A program made the position numbers and the translations under genes. The notes under the pieces are model-generated. The model was not told where the DNA came from and did not search any database. It was given only the letters and a program-made list of their open reading frames with translations. Shown in pieces: positions 1 to 10,129 of a stretch of DNA of 64,000 nucleotides (its first letter is position 1; each line of letters starts with the position of its first letter). This DNA comes from G963665495 sp963667575 (GTDB lineage: Bacteria > Desulfobacterota > Desulfovibrionia > Desulfovibrionales > Desulfovibrionaceae), in the NCBI GenBank assembly GCA_963667575.2, contig CAXXHY010000058.1, forward strand, positions 27,954 to 91,953. Reading direction: 5' to 3'.

Positions 1-129
1 CACCCTGCTGAAGAAAAAAGGGGATTTTCCGGCGCCATGAGGCGCAGCAACGAGCTTTGCACTCAAAAAATAACCGGACTTTTCAATGGCCTCCCCGAAA
101 GTACCGAAAACATCTTTGTCCGTTCCCTG

Positions 130-1560
130 TCAGAAAGATGCCTGTTTCAGGGCAGCCTTGTAGTAGACCATCCCACCGAAGGCATCGTATTTTTTGATGA
201 TAAGCAGTTTATCCAGATCTTTGAACTGTTGCATATAGTTTAACGAATCAATGATGAAGAAGTATTGATTGGGTTTGAAATGATGATTCTCTATGTCCTG
301 GAGCAACTCCTGTTGGGATTTCGCAGGAGACTTGTTTGTAAAGTATTTGAAGTAGACATTGAAAACCAGTGTTTCGTCTCCGAGAACATAGATGTCTTCG
401 CCCTTGTCATTTGCTATGACGCTTTTGACTATCTGACGGTACTGCATCTTGGCGTGATTGTTGTAGTAGTCATACGTCACGAACAGCGGAAGAAACGAAA
501 GCCCAACATAGATGAGGACCACGCCGGCGCGCAGGATCCGGCCGGGAACCTGTCTCATGCCGTAGGCTGCCAGCAGGCAGAAGGCCGGTTGGATAATGGT
601 CAGGTTTCTTGCCGTGAGATTGGGAGTCAGGAGGTACGAGGAGACGACCGGGATGGCAAGGCCCGTGCAAAACCAGAAGACCAGCATCAGCACATTTTGT
701 CTGTCATGGTGGTCCGCGCTTTTTCTGACGCCGTGCCAGACGGCGAGGCAGGCCAGCAAGCCGCCGAGCACAACCAGGACCTGGTTCATGTAAAAGGTCA
801 GGATGCAAAAAAGCAGGAGTGCGAATCCTGGAGGTTCCATCCAGTATTTGTGGCCGAGAGCCGCATTTTGCAGCAATTTTGATAAAAAGGGGCACAGAGA
901 CAGACAAAAGATGGCCATGAGCGTGATGATCAGGCCTGTGCGAAAAGGTCTACGCTGGATGAGCATTTGATGCAGAACGATCATGGCTTGAATGAAGACC
1001 ACCAGCAGTCCGTAGTAATGCGTATTGATCAGCAGTGCCATGAGCAGCCCGTACCACAGTGTGGATTTCCAGGTCTGCTTTTCCAGGAACAGCAGAAAGG
1101 CATGGAAACAGCCCACGGTCAGCAGGGCCAGCAGAGCGTATGAGCGCGCCTCCTGTGCGTAGGTAATGAAAAAGATGTTCAGCGCGACAATGGCTGACGC
1201 AAAAAAAGCGGTTTGTTTGTCGAAAAGTTTTTTCCCAAGCAAAAAGATGGCAGGAATGACCAGGGTTCCCAGCAATGCGGACAGGGCGCGTCCGGAAAAT
1301 TCCGTGAATCCGAAAATTTTCAGCCAGAACCAGAGCAGAATCTGGTACAGGGGCGGATGTACGTCCGAAACCGTGGTTCTGATCATTTGCCAGAAGTGAG
1401 CGTCAGGGCGGCTCGTATGTATGCTCCAGAGCTCGTCAAGCCAGTAACTTTGAAAATCAAGCTTGTAAAAGCGCAGGAGGCCGCCTGTGAGCACTATCAG
1501 AAGGAGGAGAAGGGTATCCTTGCTTGTGATCTCTCTGGTGTTATTTGCAGTATCCGCCAC
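130..1560 (-). CDS. GT39/PMT-type polytopic membrane glycosyltransferase
   Basis: A 476-residue protein made almost entirely of hydrophobic spans, as in GT-C glycosyltransferases of the ArnT/PMT (GT39) group. These move a sugar from a polyprenyl-phosphate donor to lipid, glycan or protein at the outer face of the inner membrane. After the first span, the first extracytoplasmic loop carries the Asp-Glu pair typical of the family (D42-E43). An HPPLY motif (68-72) and an AQEARSY motif (135-141) follow, both common in this superfamily. Spans continue to about residue 390, followed by a short soluble C-terminus. The acceptor and sugar cannot be read from the sequence. A second, distantly similar protein lies at 25501-27141. 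The fold assignment is firm; the exact role is unknown. Confidence 0.85.
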   Translation of the reverse strand: MADTANNTREITSKDTLLLLLIVLTGGLLRFYKLDFQSYWLDELWSIHTSRPDAHFWQMIRTTVSDVHPPLYQILLWFWLKIFGFTEFSGRALSALLGTLVIPAIFLLGKKLFDKQTAFFASAIVALNIFFITYAQEARSYALLALLTVGCFHAFLLFLEKQTWKSTLWYGLLMALLINTHYYGLLVVFIQAMIVLHQMLIQRRPFRTGLIITLMAIFCLSLCPFLSKLLQNAALGHKYWMEPPGFALLLFCILTFYMNQVLVVLGGLLACLAVWHGVRKSADHHDRQNVLMLVFWFCTGLAIPVVSSYLLTPNLTARNLTIIQPAFCLLAAYGMRQVPGRILRAGVVLIYVGLSFLPLFVTYDYYNNHAKMQYRQIVKSVIANDKGEDIYVLGDETLVFNVYFKYFTNKSPAKSQQELLQDIENHHFKPNQYFFIIDSLNYMQQFKDLDKLLIIKKYDAFGGMVYYKAALKQASF

Positions 1561-1961
1561 TTGAAATTCCTGTTTTCAGTGTTTTTATTGGTAATATCGG
1601 TCTTGAACAGTTACAAAATAACATTTCGGAATTCATCGAGTCATTTTATGAAATCAGTATAATGTATTCGTCCAGGTAACTGTCGGAATATTCATAAAGA
1701 ATAAAAAAATTATCTGTAAAAATGAATAATCACACAAGGCAGGTCTTGAATGTATTTTGATGTTGAATATTTTTGGCAAGAAATCTTGAAGAATAGTTGT
1801 ATTGTATACAAAATACAGCCATAAAGTTTTCTACTGCAGCAATAGTAGCTGTGACTGTAGTTGAAGGACTCATAACATGTGGAAGTATCGGATGTCATCT
1901 CTTAATGTGCCCTGGAAATGCAACGGCCGCAGATAGCTATTGAGATGATCTGTTTTGTCAG
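1561..1961. other. Intergenic, AT-rich; imperfect palindrome
   Basis: No convincing gene. The stretch is AT-rich compared with its flanks and separates two minus-strand genes, so it should hold the promoter of the downstream (130-1560) glycosyltransferase gene. An imperfect palindrome centred on GTATAC lies at about 1799-1818 (TGTATT, GTATAC, AAAATACA) and could be an operator. A 62-codon minus-strand frame at 1710-1898 is low-complexity and resembles nothing I know. Confidence 0.5.
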
Positions 1962-4161
1962 TCAGACCGGTTCATTCAGTGCCAGGGGGAGGCGCACCTG
2001 GAATTCACTGCCCATTCCCGGAACACTACGTACGATGATGGCCCCGTGGTAATGGTCGACGATTTCCTTGCAAATGGAAAGTCCCAGCCCCGTACCACCG
2101 GTTTTTTTGTCGTACTCTTCCCCCCTCGACCCTGTGGAAGCGTGTAAAGATGTGCTCCACATCATCCTTGGGGATACCCGCCCCCGTATCTTCTATGCAG
2201 ATGACCAGCTGGTCCGCATCCTGGCGCGCGGACAGGCGGACGTGGCCCGCACTGGTGAATTTGTAGGCGTTGTGCAGCAGGTTCTGGAGCACCTGTTCGA
2301 GGCGGTCGGGATCCATGGTCAATGGAGGCAGGGCTTCCGGGATATCGACTTCAAAGGAAATGGCCGGCTTTTCCAGAAACAGGGCGTTGGCTGCCTGCGC
2401 AGTGCGTTTCAAGAGTTGCGTCATGTCCACTGCCTTGTCGTTCCATTGTATCCGGCCGGACTGGATTTTTGAAAGGTCCAGAAAATCATTGATCAGCCGC
2501 GTCAGGCGGCGGCTTTCCTCTTCTATGATGTTCAGGTTCTGTTCGATGCGCCGGGCCTGTTTGCGAAGACCGTCGTTTGATTCCGCAAATTGTCCGAAAT
2601 GTTTGATAAAAGCTTTTCGGGTCAGATTGGCAAAACCCAGCAGTGATGTCAGAGGCGTTCGGAGTTCGTGCGAGACATTGGTGACGATGGTGGACTTGAC
2701 CTTGTCGAGTTCCAGCAGCCGCGCATTGAGTTCGTCCTGCTCGCTGGCATGGCGCTGGAGCTTTTCCTCGATCAGTTTGCGGTGATGGATATTCACGGAA
2801 ATGCCGTAGATCTTGTCGGGCTGACAGGAGTGATCCCTGCAGTCGACGTGCCCCGCATGGGCGTGCCAGAGCGGGCCGCTGTCCGGAGTGACAACCGGGC
2901 ATTCCAGATAGAAAGAAGGTTCCCTGCCCAGCAGGAAGTCGCTCAAAAGTTGTCTGGCGTTTTGTCTGTCTTCCGCTTCCATGGGAAGTTGATCCAGCGG
3001 GATACGCATTGACTCGATTGCCCCGAAAATGGACTTTGCGTTGGGAGAAAAGAACAAGGTATCGAAATGGGGGCTTTCGTCCCTCCAGGTTACGGGAACT
3101 TCCCAGGTAAATGCCGAGACCGTATCCAGGGCCAGGTTGAGATGATTCTGGCTTTCCTGAAGTGCGGCGGTGCGTTGCCGGACCAGGATGTCCACCTCGG
3201 AGTAGGCTTTGTGCAGGGCATGTTCCGCAACCTGGCGGTCGCGGATTTCACGCTGCAGGCGGTGGTTCCAATGCAGCATGACACTGAAAACCAGAGTGAC
3301 TCCCAACAGAAGCCACATGCCCCAGAAAAGAATGTTCCCCCAGGAGATGCCCAGGTTCAGGTCGGCATGCAACCACTTGCCGACAATGGTATTGTGTTCG
3401 TGCTGGGATATGGAATCCAGGCCTTTCTGCAGAAGATTCGCCAGCATTGGCCAGTCCCGCCGGCTGGCGAAACACATGTCATTGGTGCCCCAGTCGGTGG
3501 CTGTAGCCACCATGAGGTTGGTAAGGCCGTTTTTGTTGATCAGATAATCGCCCACCGCCAGGTTCAAAATGTAGGCGTCGGCTTTGCCCACCGATACGCT
3601 GGTCAAGCCTTCTGCTGCGGTTTTGACGAAAACAAACTTGAGATCTGGAATCTTTTTGAGTCGCGGGTAATTGGCCAGTCGTTTGACTACGGCCACCCGT
3701 CTTCCTTTCAATTCCTCAACATCGGAGATGAAAGGGTGGTCCTTGCGCATGAAGATGACCCAGGGAAACTGCAGATAGGGTTTGCTGAAAATCATGTATT
3801 CCTGACGGTCTGGCGTAGGCGATACGCAGGCCCATGCGTCGATTTCGCCGGCCATGGTCTTGTCCATGACCTGATCCCAGGTAAGATTTTTCTGGATTTC
3901 CAGTTTGAAGCCCAGGCGTTGTTCCAGGAGTTTGACATAATCCGAGGCTATACCCTGAAAAATTTCCCCCGGTTCCATGTACTGAAAAGGAGGATACGAA
4001 CGCCCCACGCCAAGACGTATGACCGGATGCTCGGTGATCCAGGCCTTTTCCTCAGGACTAAGGGAAATGAAAGGGTGGGATTTTCCTGCGAGTGCGGATG
4101 CGGGAAGCAGCAAATGCGCCAGGATGAGGAAAAGGAATCCCTGCACCATCCATGCGGACAT
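1962..4161 (-). CDS. Sensor histidine kinase: periplasmic SBP3 domain, PAS, HisKA, HATPase; one-base frameshift
   Basis: The encoded order is signal peptide (about 1-25), an SBP_bac_3 solute-binding domain (about 45-265), one membrane span (about 285-305), coiled coil, PAS-like domain, HisKA with a SHELRTP phospho-acceptor box, and HATPase_c. The start at 4161 is preferred over an upstream ATG (4335) because it puts the signal peptide at the N-terminus. The reading frame breaks at a run of six C on the plus strand (2120-2125). Before it the protein reads TRFHRVEG. With one base fewer it continues EEYDKKTGGTGLGLSICKE, restoring the G2 ATP-lid box and a stop at 1962. Removing one base gives exactly 733 codons. 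The cause is either a homopolymer sequencing error or a real mutation. The ligand is probably an amino acid or similar small solute. Confidence 0.8.
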
Positions 4162-4516
4162 TCTATTGTTCCATGCTGACAAGATAGACGTGGATATCAG
4201 GGAAGAAAGGACAAAAAGATGATGGACGCACTGAAGATTGCTCAAACACCCCCTCCCAAGCAACGATGAAAGTACAACGATATGGCTGTGTGATCGGAAC
4301 TTTGCCTTGGAATCTGTCATCCCCCGATATAGCACAGATTCTTATTATGAACATTATTGGCCATATTGTTTGGAAAAACAATACCCAAAAAGAAAAGTTT
4401 ATTGCTTTTTTCGATTGGCTTTTGCAGAGCTCCTACGTGAAATCAGGAGTACGCAGGCTTGTGCGCCGGGCTTGCAATTCCGTCGCCCTGCCGCATGTCC
4501 CTCACAATGCCGCGTG
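4162..4516. other. Intergenic, no gene seen
   Basis: A 355-bp gap between two minus-strand genes; it should contain the promoter of the sensor kinase. A perfect small stem-loop, TATTGTTT/AAACAATA with a GGAA loop, lies at 4364-4383. No T-tract follows on either strand, so it looks more like an operator or mRNA structure than a terminator. Short open frames here show no recognisable protein pattern. Confidence 0.5.
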
Positions 4517-5761
4517 TTATGAGATGACGGACAGCACGGAGTACGACCATTCCCGTGCCTGCGTATAACAGGGCATGATCTGCGTGGTGTCGATATGCAG
4601 CGCGGCCGTATAACTCCCTGACGAAATCCAGTCCGAATGTTCGATGCAGACAACCAGCTCCAGCCAGTTGCTGAAGGGCGTATCCTCCCCCAGAAGAGCG
4701 TCAGTGACATTATTGTCCAAATTATCCAATAATTTTATGGCCTTTTCCATGGGCATGTCCAGCAGGGCATCAATGTGGGAAAACAGTCCCAGTGTAAACA
4801 ATGATTCGGACAATTCAGGCGAATGTGATGACATGGAGAGCAGTTCGAGAAACTTGGCCCTTTGCAGTGAGGCTCGTGAAAGCTCCCTGGAAATGTCCGG
4901 GGGATGCAAATCTGTCAGCAGGATGGTACGCAGCCAGATTTTCAGTTGTTTCAATCCGAGAAAAATCACCGCCTGTTTGACCGATTGAATCTTGGAGCGG
5001 ATTCCGTACGCGGGCGAATTGAGCAGGTTGATCAGGCGGAACCCCAAGGACACGTCCTGCTTGATCAAGTCGTTGATCTGATTGATTTCTATCTCAGGAT
5101 TTTCGAGTTGCGCCAGAAGCCGCAACTTGAGGCCTTCCGATGAGGTGATTTTACGGACGGTATGGTTTTGGGGGCGTTGGAAAAAGAACCCGTGAAACAA
5201 CGAGCAGCCCATGGCCTTGGCAAAGTTCCGTTGTTCGTTGGTTTCGACCTTTTCAGCCATGAAAACAGGCTTTTTACCGTTAATCTCCGGCATCAGCCTG
5301 GAAAAGGCCTCGGGGGAAAAGGTGTCGATGTCGAAACAAAGAATGTCAGCCGCCGCGTACAGAGAGATGCGCCGGCGGTCGGGATTGGTTATTTTCAGGG
5401 CGATGGAGAATCCGCGTTTTTTCAGGTCCAGAAGTGGTTGCAGATAGCTTTCGTCCAGAAAATCGGTGTCCGGAATATTGATAATCGTCAGGTCGGATTG
5501 AATGTCCGGAATGTTCTGTTCCAGAATGCCTTCCCAGGGAAAACACAAAACAAGCCGTGCGCGCCTGAAATGGTCGTCCGGACTCAAGGCCAGATTGGCG
5601 AGGGTCTCCAGTGTGGCGAGCATTTCGTCCGAGAGCAGGGCTTCCTGGGCTTGGGAATCATTTCGGTAGAGCAGTTTATAGCCCCAGATTTTTCCTTCAA
5701 GGTCAAAAATGGGCTGATGCGCGAAAAATGCATCGACATAGTGATGGGAATCAGGCGTCAT
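4517..5761 (-). CDS. Degenerate EAL domain plus HDOD signalling protein (YuxH-like)
   Basis: A 414-residue protein with an N-terminal EAL-type fold (about 10-195) and a C-terminal HDOD domain (about 200-390, containing LLNSPAYG and VKQAVIFLGLKQLK motifs). This is the YuxH-like layout of cytoplasmic signalling proteins. The EAL active site is lost: the signature region reads YKLLYR (Lys29 where Glu is expected) and the later motif is AEKVET. Hydrolysis of c-di-GMP is therefore unlikely and a regulatory role more plausible. The start at 5761 lies 4 bp after the stop of the upstream diguanylate cyclase, suggesting translational coupling. Longer starts at 5797 and 5830 would overlap that gene. 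Family assignment is strong; the partner is unknown. Confidence 0.85.
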   Translation of the reverse strand: MTPDSHHYVDAFFAHQPIFDLEGKIWGYKLLYRNDSQAQEALLSDEMLATLETLANLALSPDDHFRRARLVLCFPWEGILEQNIPDIQSDLTIINIPDTDFLDESYLQPLLDLKKRGFSIALKITNPDRRRISLYAAADILCFDIDTFSPEAFSRLMPEINGKKPVFMAEKVETNEQRNFAKAMGCSLFHGFFFQRPQNHTVRKITSSEGLKLRLLAQLENPEIEINQINDLIKQDVSLGFRLINLLNSPAYGIRSKIQSVKQAVIFLGLKQLKIWLRTILLTDLHPPDISRELSRASLQRAKFLELLSMSSHSPELSESLFTLGLFSHIDALLDMPMEKAIKLLDNLDNNVTDALLGEDTPFSNWLELVVCIEHSDWISSGSYTAALHIDTTQIMPCYTQAREWSYSVLSVIS

Positions 5762-5765
5762 AGTT

Positions 5766-7307
5766 TTACTCGTAAAGAGTGAAGCGATTTTTGCCATTAC
5801 GCTTGGATTCGTACATTGCGGAGTCCGCACGTTTTATAAGGCTGTCCAAGTTCTCATCCTGTTCTTTGCATATGGCAATGCCGATACTGATACCTATGGA
5901 CAGTTCATTTGTTTCATAAAGCATGGGCTGGGAAATTATATTGATGATGGAGTTTGCAATGTCGGTCAAATGATTTGTGTCTGTTGTTCCATTGAACACA
6001 ATGGCAAACTCATCACCACCCAGTCTTCCAATTACATCAGAGTTTCTGGTGCATTTTTTAAGGCGATTTGCAACCTGCTTCAAGACATAATCTCCAGCAT
6101 CATGTCCAATGGTGTCATTTATGCTTTTAAATCCGTCAAGGTCAAGATACATCAAAGAAAAATATCTCTCGAAGCGTTTGGCTGAATCAAAACTCTTATC
6201 TGCAAGTTCAAAAAAAAGATTACGGTTTGGGAGAGTTGTCAACATGTCATATAAGGCCATATGACGAATTTTTGCCTCATGTATTTTTTGATCTGTAATA
6301 TCAGTAATTGTTCCTACAATACCTACTGGTTCACCGTTGGTATTTTTGTATATTGTTTTGTTTTCAATAACAGAATGGAATAGTCCGTCTGAAAAAGGTA
6401 GTTTTGTCTCATAGCTGTATGGCTTCATTGTTTTGAGTACTATCTTGTCTACTTCCTCAAGTGCAGCAGCTGTTTTAGAGTCAAAGAAAGAGTTTGCTCT
6501 ATTGCCAAGGACGTTGTCTCTATTGGTATTGAATGTTTTGCATAGTGTATCATTGATCATGACGTATTCACCACGTAAATTTTTATAAAAAATAGGAATA
6601 GAAATGGTGTCTACAATTGTCTGTAGAAAATTTTGACTTTCCGCAAGTGATTTCTCTTGCAGATCTCTTTCTTCCTCGTTTATTTCTATGCAACCAAAGA
6701 TGAAAGACGTAGAAAGTAGAATTATATCGACAAGCTGTATCGTTTGTGTGTGTTCCCAGATAAACTCGAAAAAGGTTATTTCAGTATTGTTGTAGGTAAG
6801 AGTACTGACAATTATTCTGGTAAGAATAGTGAGCTCTTCCATTATGAGGCTTATGGAACAAAGAACTTGAAATTTATAGAGTTTTGTATTGTTGTGTTTG
6901 AGTATTGCAACTATGCTTAATAATAATCCAACCATTAAAAGTATGTTTATAAATATTGTGCCCAATATGTGTGGAATGTCCATTATCACGTAAAACAAAG
7001 GGCTTGAGACAATGAGTAGAGAAATTATTGTTATACTTGAAAATTTTATTTTTAGATTTCTAAAGAGATGGATGCCTACATAAAGAAAAAATACGCTGAG
7101 GCCATCAAAAAAAGGGATGAATAGTCTGAAAAATGGATATGGAATGTAGAGTGCGCGAGTAAGCATGGCCAGGGATAAAAACAAAAAGAAAAAACTTAAG
7201 GTGCTAAACCCCTTAGATGCCTTGAAAGAGAATGCGTAAAACTGCATCAGGAAGCTTAAAAGCAACGACACGGCGGATATGGTCGTGAGTTTGATTGAGA
7301 TATCCAT
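5766..7307 (-). CDS. Membrane diguanylate cyclase (multi-span sensor, PAS, GGDEF)
   Basis: A 513-residue protein. Residues 1-210 form about seven membrane spans resembling an integral membrane sensory domain. A PAS domain follows (about 225-345, with YKNLRGEYVMIND and GIVGTITDIT), then a GGDEF domain with an intact active-site loop at about 430-434 and a product-inhibition motif R421-N-S-D424 just before it. It should make c-di-GMP from two GTP. It is the first gene of a pair with the EAL-HDOD protein 4 bp downstream. Its DNA is visibly AT-rich compared with neighbouring genes, so it may have been acquired or be under different codon selection. Confidence 0.9.
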   Translation of the reverse strand: MDISIKLTTISAVSLLLSFLMQFYAFSFKASKGFSTLSFFFLFLSLAMLTRALYIPYPFFRLFIPFFDGLSVFFLYVGIHLFRNLKIKFSSITIISLLIVSSPLFYVIMDIPHILGTIFINILLMVGLLLSIVAILKHNNTKLYKFQVLCSISLIMEELTILTRIIVSTLTYNNTEITFFEFIWEHTQTIQLVDIILLSTSFIFGCIEINEEERDLQEKSLAESQNFLQTIVDTISIPIFYKNLRGEYVMINDTLCKTFNTNRDNVLGNRANSFFDSKTAAALEEVDKIVLKTMKPYSYETKLPFSDGLFHSVIENKTIYKNTNGEPVGIVGTITDITDQKIHEAKIRHMALYDMLTTLPNRNLFFELADKSFDSAKRFERYFSLMYLDLDGFKSINDTIGHDAGDYVLKQVANRLKKCTRNSDVIGRLGGDEFAIVFNGTTDTNHLTDIANSIINIISQPMLYETNELSIGISIGIAICKEQDENLDSLIKRADSAMYESKRNGKNRFTLYE

Positions 7308-8437
7308 TTTAATCTGCTGTTTGTATGATGAACTTTTGGAAAAATTCCGTAATTACACCCGACGACGGGGGCGCAATCTGCTTCGCTGTTTTCACCCTCA
7401 AAAGGGGTGGGGAATTGGGAAATAGTAACAGATTACACTTTTTTATTCCACAGAACTCAAGCCGGACTTGTCCCTTAGTTCGCCGCCGGGGCGACTGAAA
7501 CAATTCATATCTGCCGTTCCCCGGAACCGGATTGAAGAGTATTTCATGTCAATTTAGTATGTTACTGCTGCACGGCAATGTGTCCGCGAGGTTGACCCAG
7601 GTCATACTGCAAACAGGTTTGATGGTATCTGGCGTGGGCACGGCAGGTTGTTTCACAGCGTCGGAGAGAAAAAGCGAAAACGTCAAGTCGGGTTTACGGT
7701 CGGGAAGACCGGGCGCCGGGCAGGTCAGCAAGGGCTGGCTGTAAATCATACCTTAAGCAATTTATGTGAAGATTATTCACAAAAACTGACGTACTTTCAA
7801 GAGCAGAAAAGCTCAAAAAAACAACGTCCCAAGCACATTTTCTTGTGGTCATTTTGGACCACGAAAATATTGCGTTCAAAACAGGGCGCTGTCGCCGGGA
7901 GTGCGCCGTTGGCTATTTTGCTACCAAATTAGTATAAACATTTTGGAGGCTCTGGCAATGGCATGTCCGCTATGATGGAAAAGATGCAACAGCTTTGCCG
8001 GCTTAGTCTTCAATCGACTTCGAAGGGATCTTGTATTGTTCGCAGTAAGCTGAAAAAAGATATTTTTTGAACACTACAGAGGGCGCTTCGGTGAAGGTAG
8101 TTCCTGCATTGGAAAAGTGAGTCTTAACAATTCGCGGGCTGCATAAAGAGCAGTTTTAATGGGCTTACCGACTCGTCTTTCGGTCAGAAATCGAATAAAG
8201 CTATTCCAGATGTTTTTGTGGGCATGATGCAATCATTATTACCAGGAGCACAAAGTGTCTGACAGTTTGTTGATCCTGGTTATAAGAACGACCACCCTGC
8301 AGTCGGGGGCAAGCGGCGATAGCCGCGCTGGAGCGGGCCGTTAAATACTTTCCGCTCCAGATAATAGGAAGTGGAAGGGTGGTTTTGTCGTTTCCTTCCG
8401 CAGATTCTTTTGGGAACCTTACGAACTGGGCACTATA
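7308..8437. other. 1.1-kb stretch with no intact gene, possibly eroded
   Basis: This is the longest gene-free stretch in the window. It must contain the promoter of the minus-strand diguanylate cyclase and the leader of the methyltransferase gene. Small frames occur on both strands (for example 7532-7744 and 7648-7932), but none shows motifs, a plausible ribosome binding site or conserved-looking composition. A small inverted repeat CACCC/GGGTG occurs near 7393-7410. From 8345 to 8437 the frame of the next gene is open without a start codon and reads like protein (WKGG, FFWEPYELG), so part of the stretch may be the remains of a longer gene. Confidence 0.5.
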
Positions 8438-9208
8438 ATGCAGAGCAAACATCCGGAATGGCACGAACAGTGGTCGATTTTCAAAGATACTGAATTGTTT
8501 TTGTTCAAGGACTGGATCGCTCCTTACGATTTGACGTTTTTTGAAGGAAAGACAGTGCTTGAAGCAGGCTGCGGCGGCGGACAACACACCAGTTTCATGG
8601 CGCCTTACGCCAGGTCGATCACTGCCGTGGATCTCAATACCGTTGAAATAGCGGAAGCGCGTAATGCGGGTGCTGAAAATATCGAATTCGTCACTGCGGA
8701 CATCGCCAATATGGACCTGGGGAAAACCTTTGACGTCGTCATCAGCATCGGGGTCGTACACCATACGGACGATACGCGGCGGACCGTGGAGAATCTAAAG
8801 CGTCATCTCGCTCCTGGTGGCACCTTGATTTTATGGGTCTATTCGGAAGAAGGAAACTGGCTTGCCAAAAATGTCGTGGAACGGTTCAGAAAACTCTTTC
8901 TTTCCAATGCGTCACCCCAAAAATTACTGTTGCTGTCCAGGCTGATTACAGCTGCGATGTACCTGCCCATTTATACCGTCTACATGCTTCCCGTGTCTTT
9001 CCTTCCCTATTATGCGTATTTTCAGAATTTCAGAAAAATGTCCTTCATACGCAACGTGCAGAACGTCTACGACAAGCTCAACGCGCCGCAGACGGAATTC
9101 ATTTCCCAGACCAAGGCCCGGCAGTTTGTCGAAGATCTCGGCGAGTGCGCCATAATTCCGTATAGAAATGTCAGTTACAGTATCTCAGGTAAAAAAATAA
9201 CGGTTTGA
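8438..9208 (+). CDS. Class I SAM-dependent methyltransferase, N-terminus uncertain
   Basis: A 256-residue protein with the Rossmann-type methyltransferase core: motif I VLEAGCGGG (about 40-48), an acidic residue ending strand 2 (AVDLN), and the downstream FDVVISIGVVHH and LAPGGTLILWVY motifs typical of methyltransf_11/25 proteins. Residues 165-200 form a hydrophobic, Pro-rich segment seen in methyltransferases of polysaccharide or lipid clusters. The substrate is unknown. The ATG has no clear Shine-Dalgarno sequence, and the same frame stays open for 31 codons upstream with plausible protein sequence but no start codon. The gene may be 5' truncated or use a non-canonical start. Confidence 0.75.
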   Translation: MQSKHPEWHEQWSIFKDTELFLFKDWIAPYDLTFFEGKTVLEAGCGGGQHTSFMAPYARSITAVDLNTVEIAEARNAGAENIEFVTADIANMDLGKTFDVVISIGVVHHTDDTRRTVENLKRHLAPGGTLILWVYSEEGNWLAKNVVERFRKLFLSNASPQKLLLLSRLITAAMYLPIYTVYMLPVSFLPYYAYFQNFRKMSFIRNVQNVYDKLNAPQTEFISQTKARQFVEDLGECAIIPYRNVSYSISGKKITV

Positions 9209-9332
9209 TTCTGGGGTATTACCTTCCCCACCAGCATTGAACCTTTTTTGGCGCGGCTTGACTAAAGCGTATTAAAGATGTTGGAGAGTTGCCTCAACCA
9301 GGGGCGCCAGAGCCCTGGATAAGGAGATTCTC

Positions 9333-9986
9333 ATGAACACTACGCAAGCAAAGCCGCTCACCATATGGCCGGTGGAGCGCAAGGACGGCAGCTATGCCGT
9401 ACGGATTTGTCTGAACCAGGGGGAAATGTCGCTGGATCTGCTTCAGCGGCTTTCGGGCCTGATGGATCAATATGCATTCACACTGCGCGTCACCACGGCG
9501 CAACGTCTCAATCTTGCGGGCGTTTCCAAGGAGCAGGTGGAAGAAATCGCAGAAGCACTGGGTGCTGTGGTCCGGAAATGCGCTCCGGGAGTAAGCGTCT
9601 GCACGGGCGCTGGAGTCTGCCGGATGGGCGTACAGGAAACCGGAGCCATCAGCGATACGCTGGTGGCTGTGATTCAGGAAAACGGTCCCTATCCCTTTAA
9701 AATAAAAAGCGGCGTTTCCGGCTGCAAAATGTCCTGCGGACTGAGCCACGTACGGGACATCGGCCTGGTGGCCGGGGTCAAGGGCTGGGATCTCTATTTC
9801 GGAGGCTGTGCCACTGCCCATGCGGCTCCCGGCATCCTGCTGGGAAAGGCACTCACCGAGGAAGAAGCCATGCGCCTGGTGGCCAGAGGACTGGTCTTTT
9901 ACAGGGAAAACGGAAAGAAGCGCGAACGTATTGGCGGCATGGTCAGACGTTTGGGAGCGGAAGCCGTAACCGCGGCATTGCTCTAA
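9333..9986 (+). CDS. Small assimilatory-type siroheme sulfite/nitrite reductase
   Basis: A 217-residue single-module member of the nitrite/sulfite reductase family: an NIR_SIR ferredoxin-like half-domain (about 10-75) followed by the siroheme/[4Fe-4S] domain. The cluster ligands are visible as C90-x5-C96 and C131-x3-C135, matching the family pattern. The length agrees with the low-spin, roughly 27-kDa assimilatory-type sulfite reductase known from Desulfovibrio, much shorter than the two-repeat CysI/NirA enzymes. The expected reaction is six-electron reduction of sulfite to sulfide (or nitrite to ammonia) in the cytoplasm; the physiological electron donor is unknown. A good ribosome site (AAGGAG) lies 8 bases before the ATG. 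The gene is monocistronic and followed by a strong terminator. Confidence 0.88.
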   Translation: MNTTQAKPLTIWPVERKDGSYAVRICLNQGEMSLDLLQRLSGLMDQYAFTLRVTTAQRLNLAGVSKEQVEEIAEALGAVVRKCAPGVSVCTGAGVCRMGVQETGAISDTLVAVIQENGPYPFKIKSGVSGCKMSCGLSHVRDIGLVAGVKGWDLYFGGCATAHAAPGILLGKALTEEEAMRLVARGLVFYRENGKKRERIGGMVRRLGAEAVTAALL

Positions 9987-10005
9987 CCGTCCGTATTCCA
10001 TATGC

Positions 10006-10041
10006 AAAAGCCCCTGAACTTTCGAGTTCAGGGGCTTTTTT
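10006..10041 (+). terminator. Rho-independent terminator with UUCG tetraloop
   Basis: A perfect 11-bp stem (10010-10020 with 10025-10035) closed by TTCG, extended by A/T pairs and followed by six T. It lies 20 bases after the sulfite reductase stop. The A-run on the left side could also make it work for the convergent minus-strand gene. Confidence 0.95.
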
Positions 10042-10129
10042 GCGCACATGCCGGTCCATGGGGCCCCCGTGGATTCAGGCAACCGTGCGCATCATTCGGA
10101 AGATTCTTCAGCCCAAAGCTTCTCTTTAC

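Noticed and set aside
1710..1898. 62-codon minus-strand frame in AT-rich DNA
   Set aside because: Low-complexity Ser/Tyr/Cys composition, no ribosome site, no recognisable feature.
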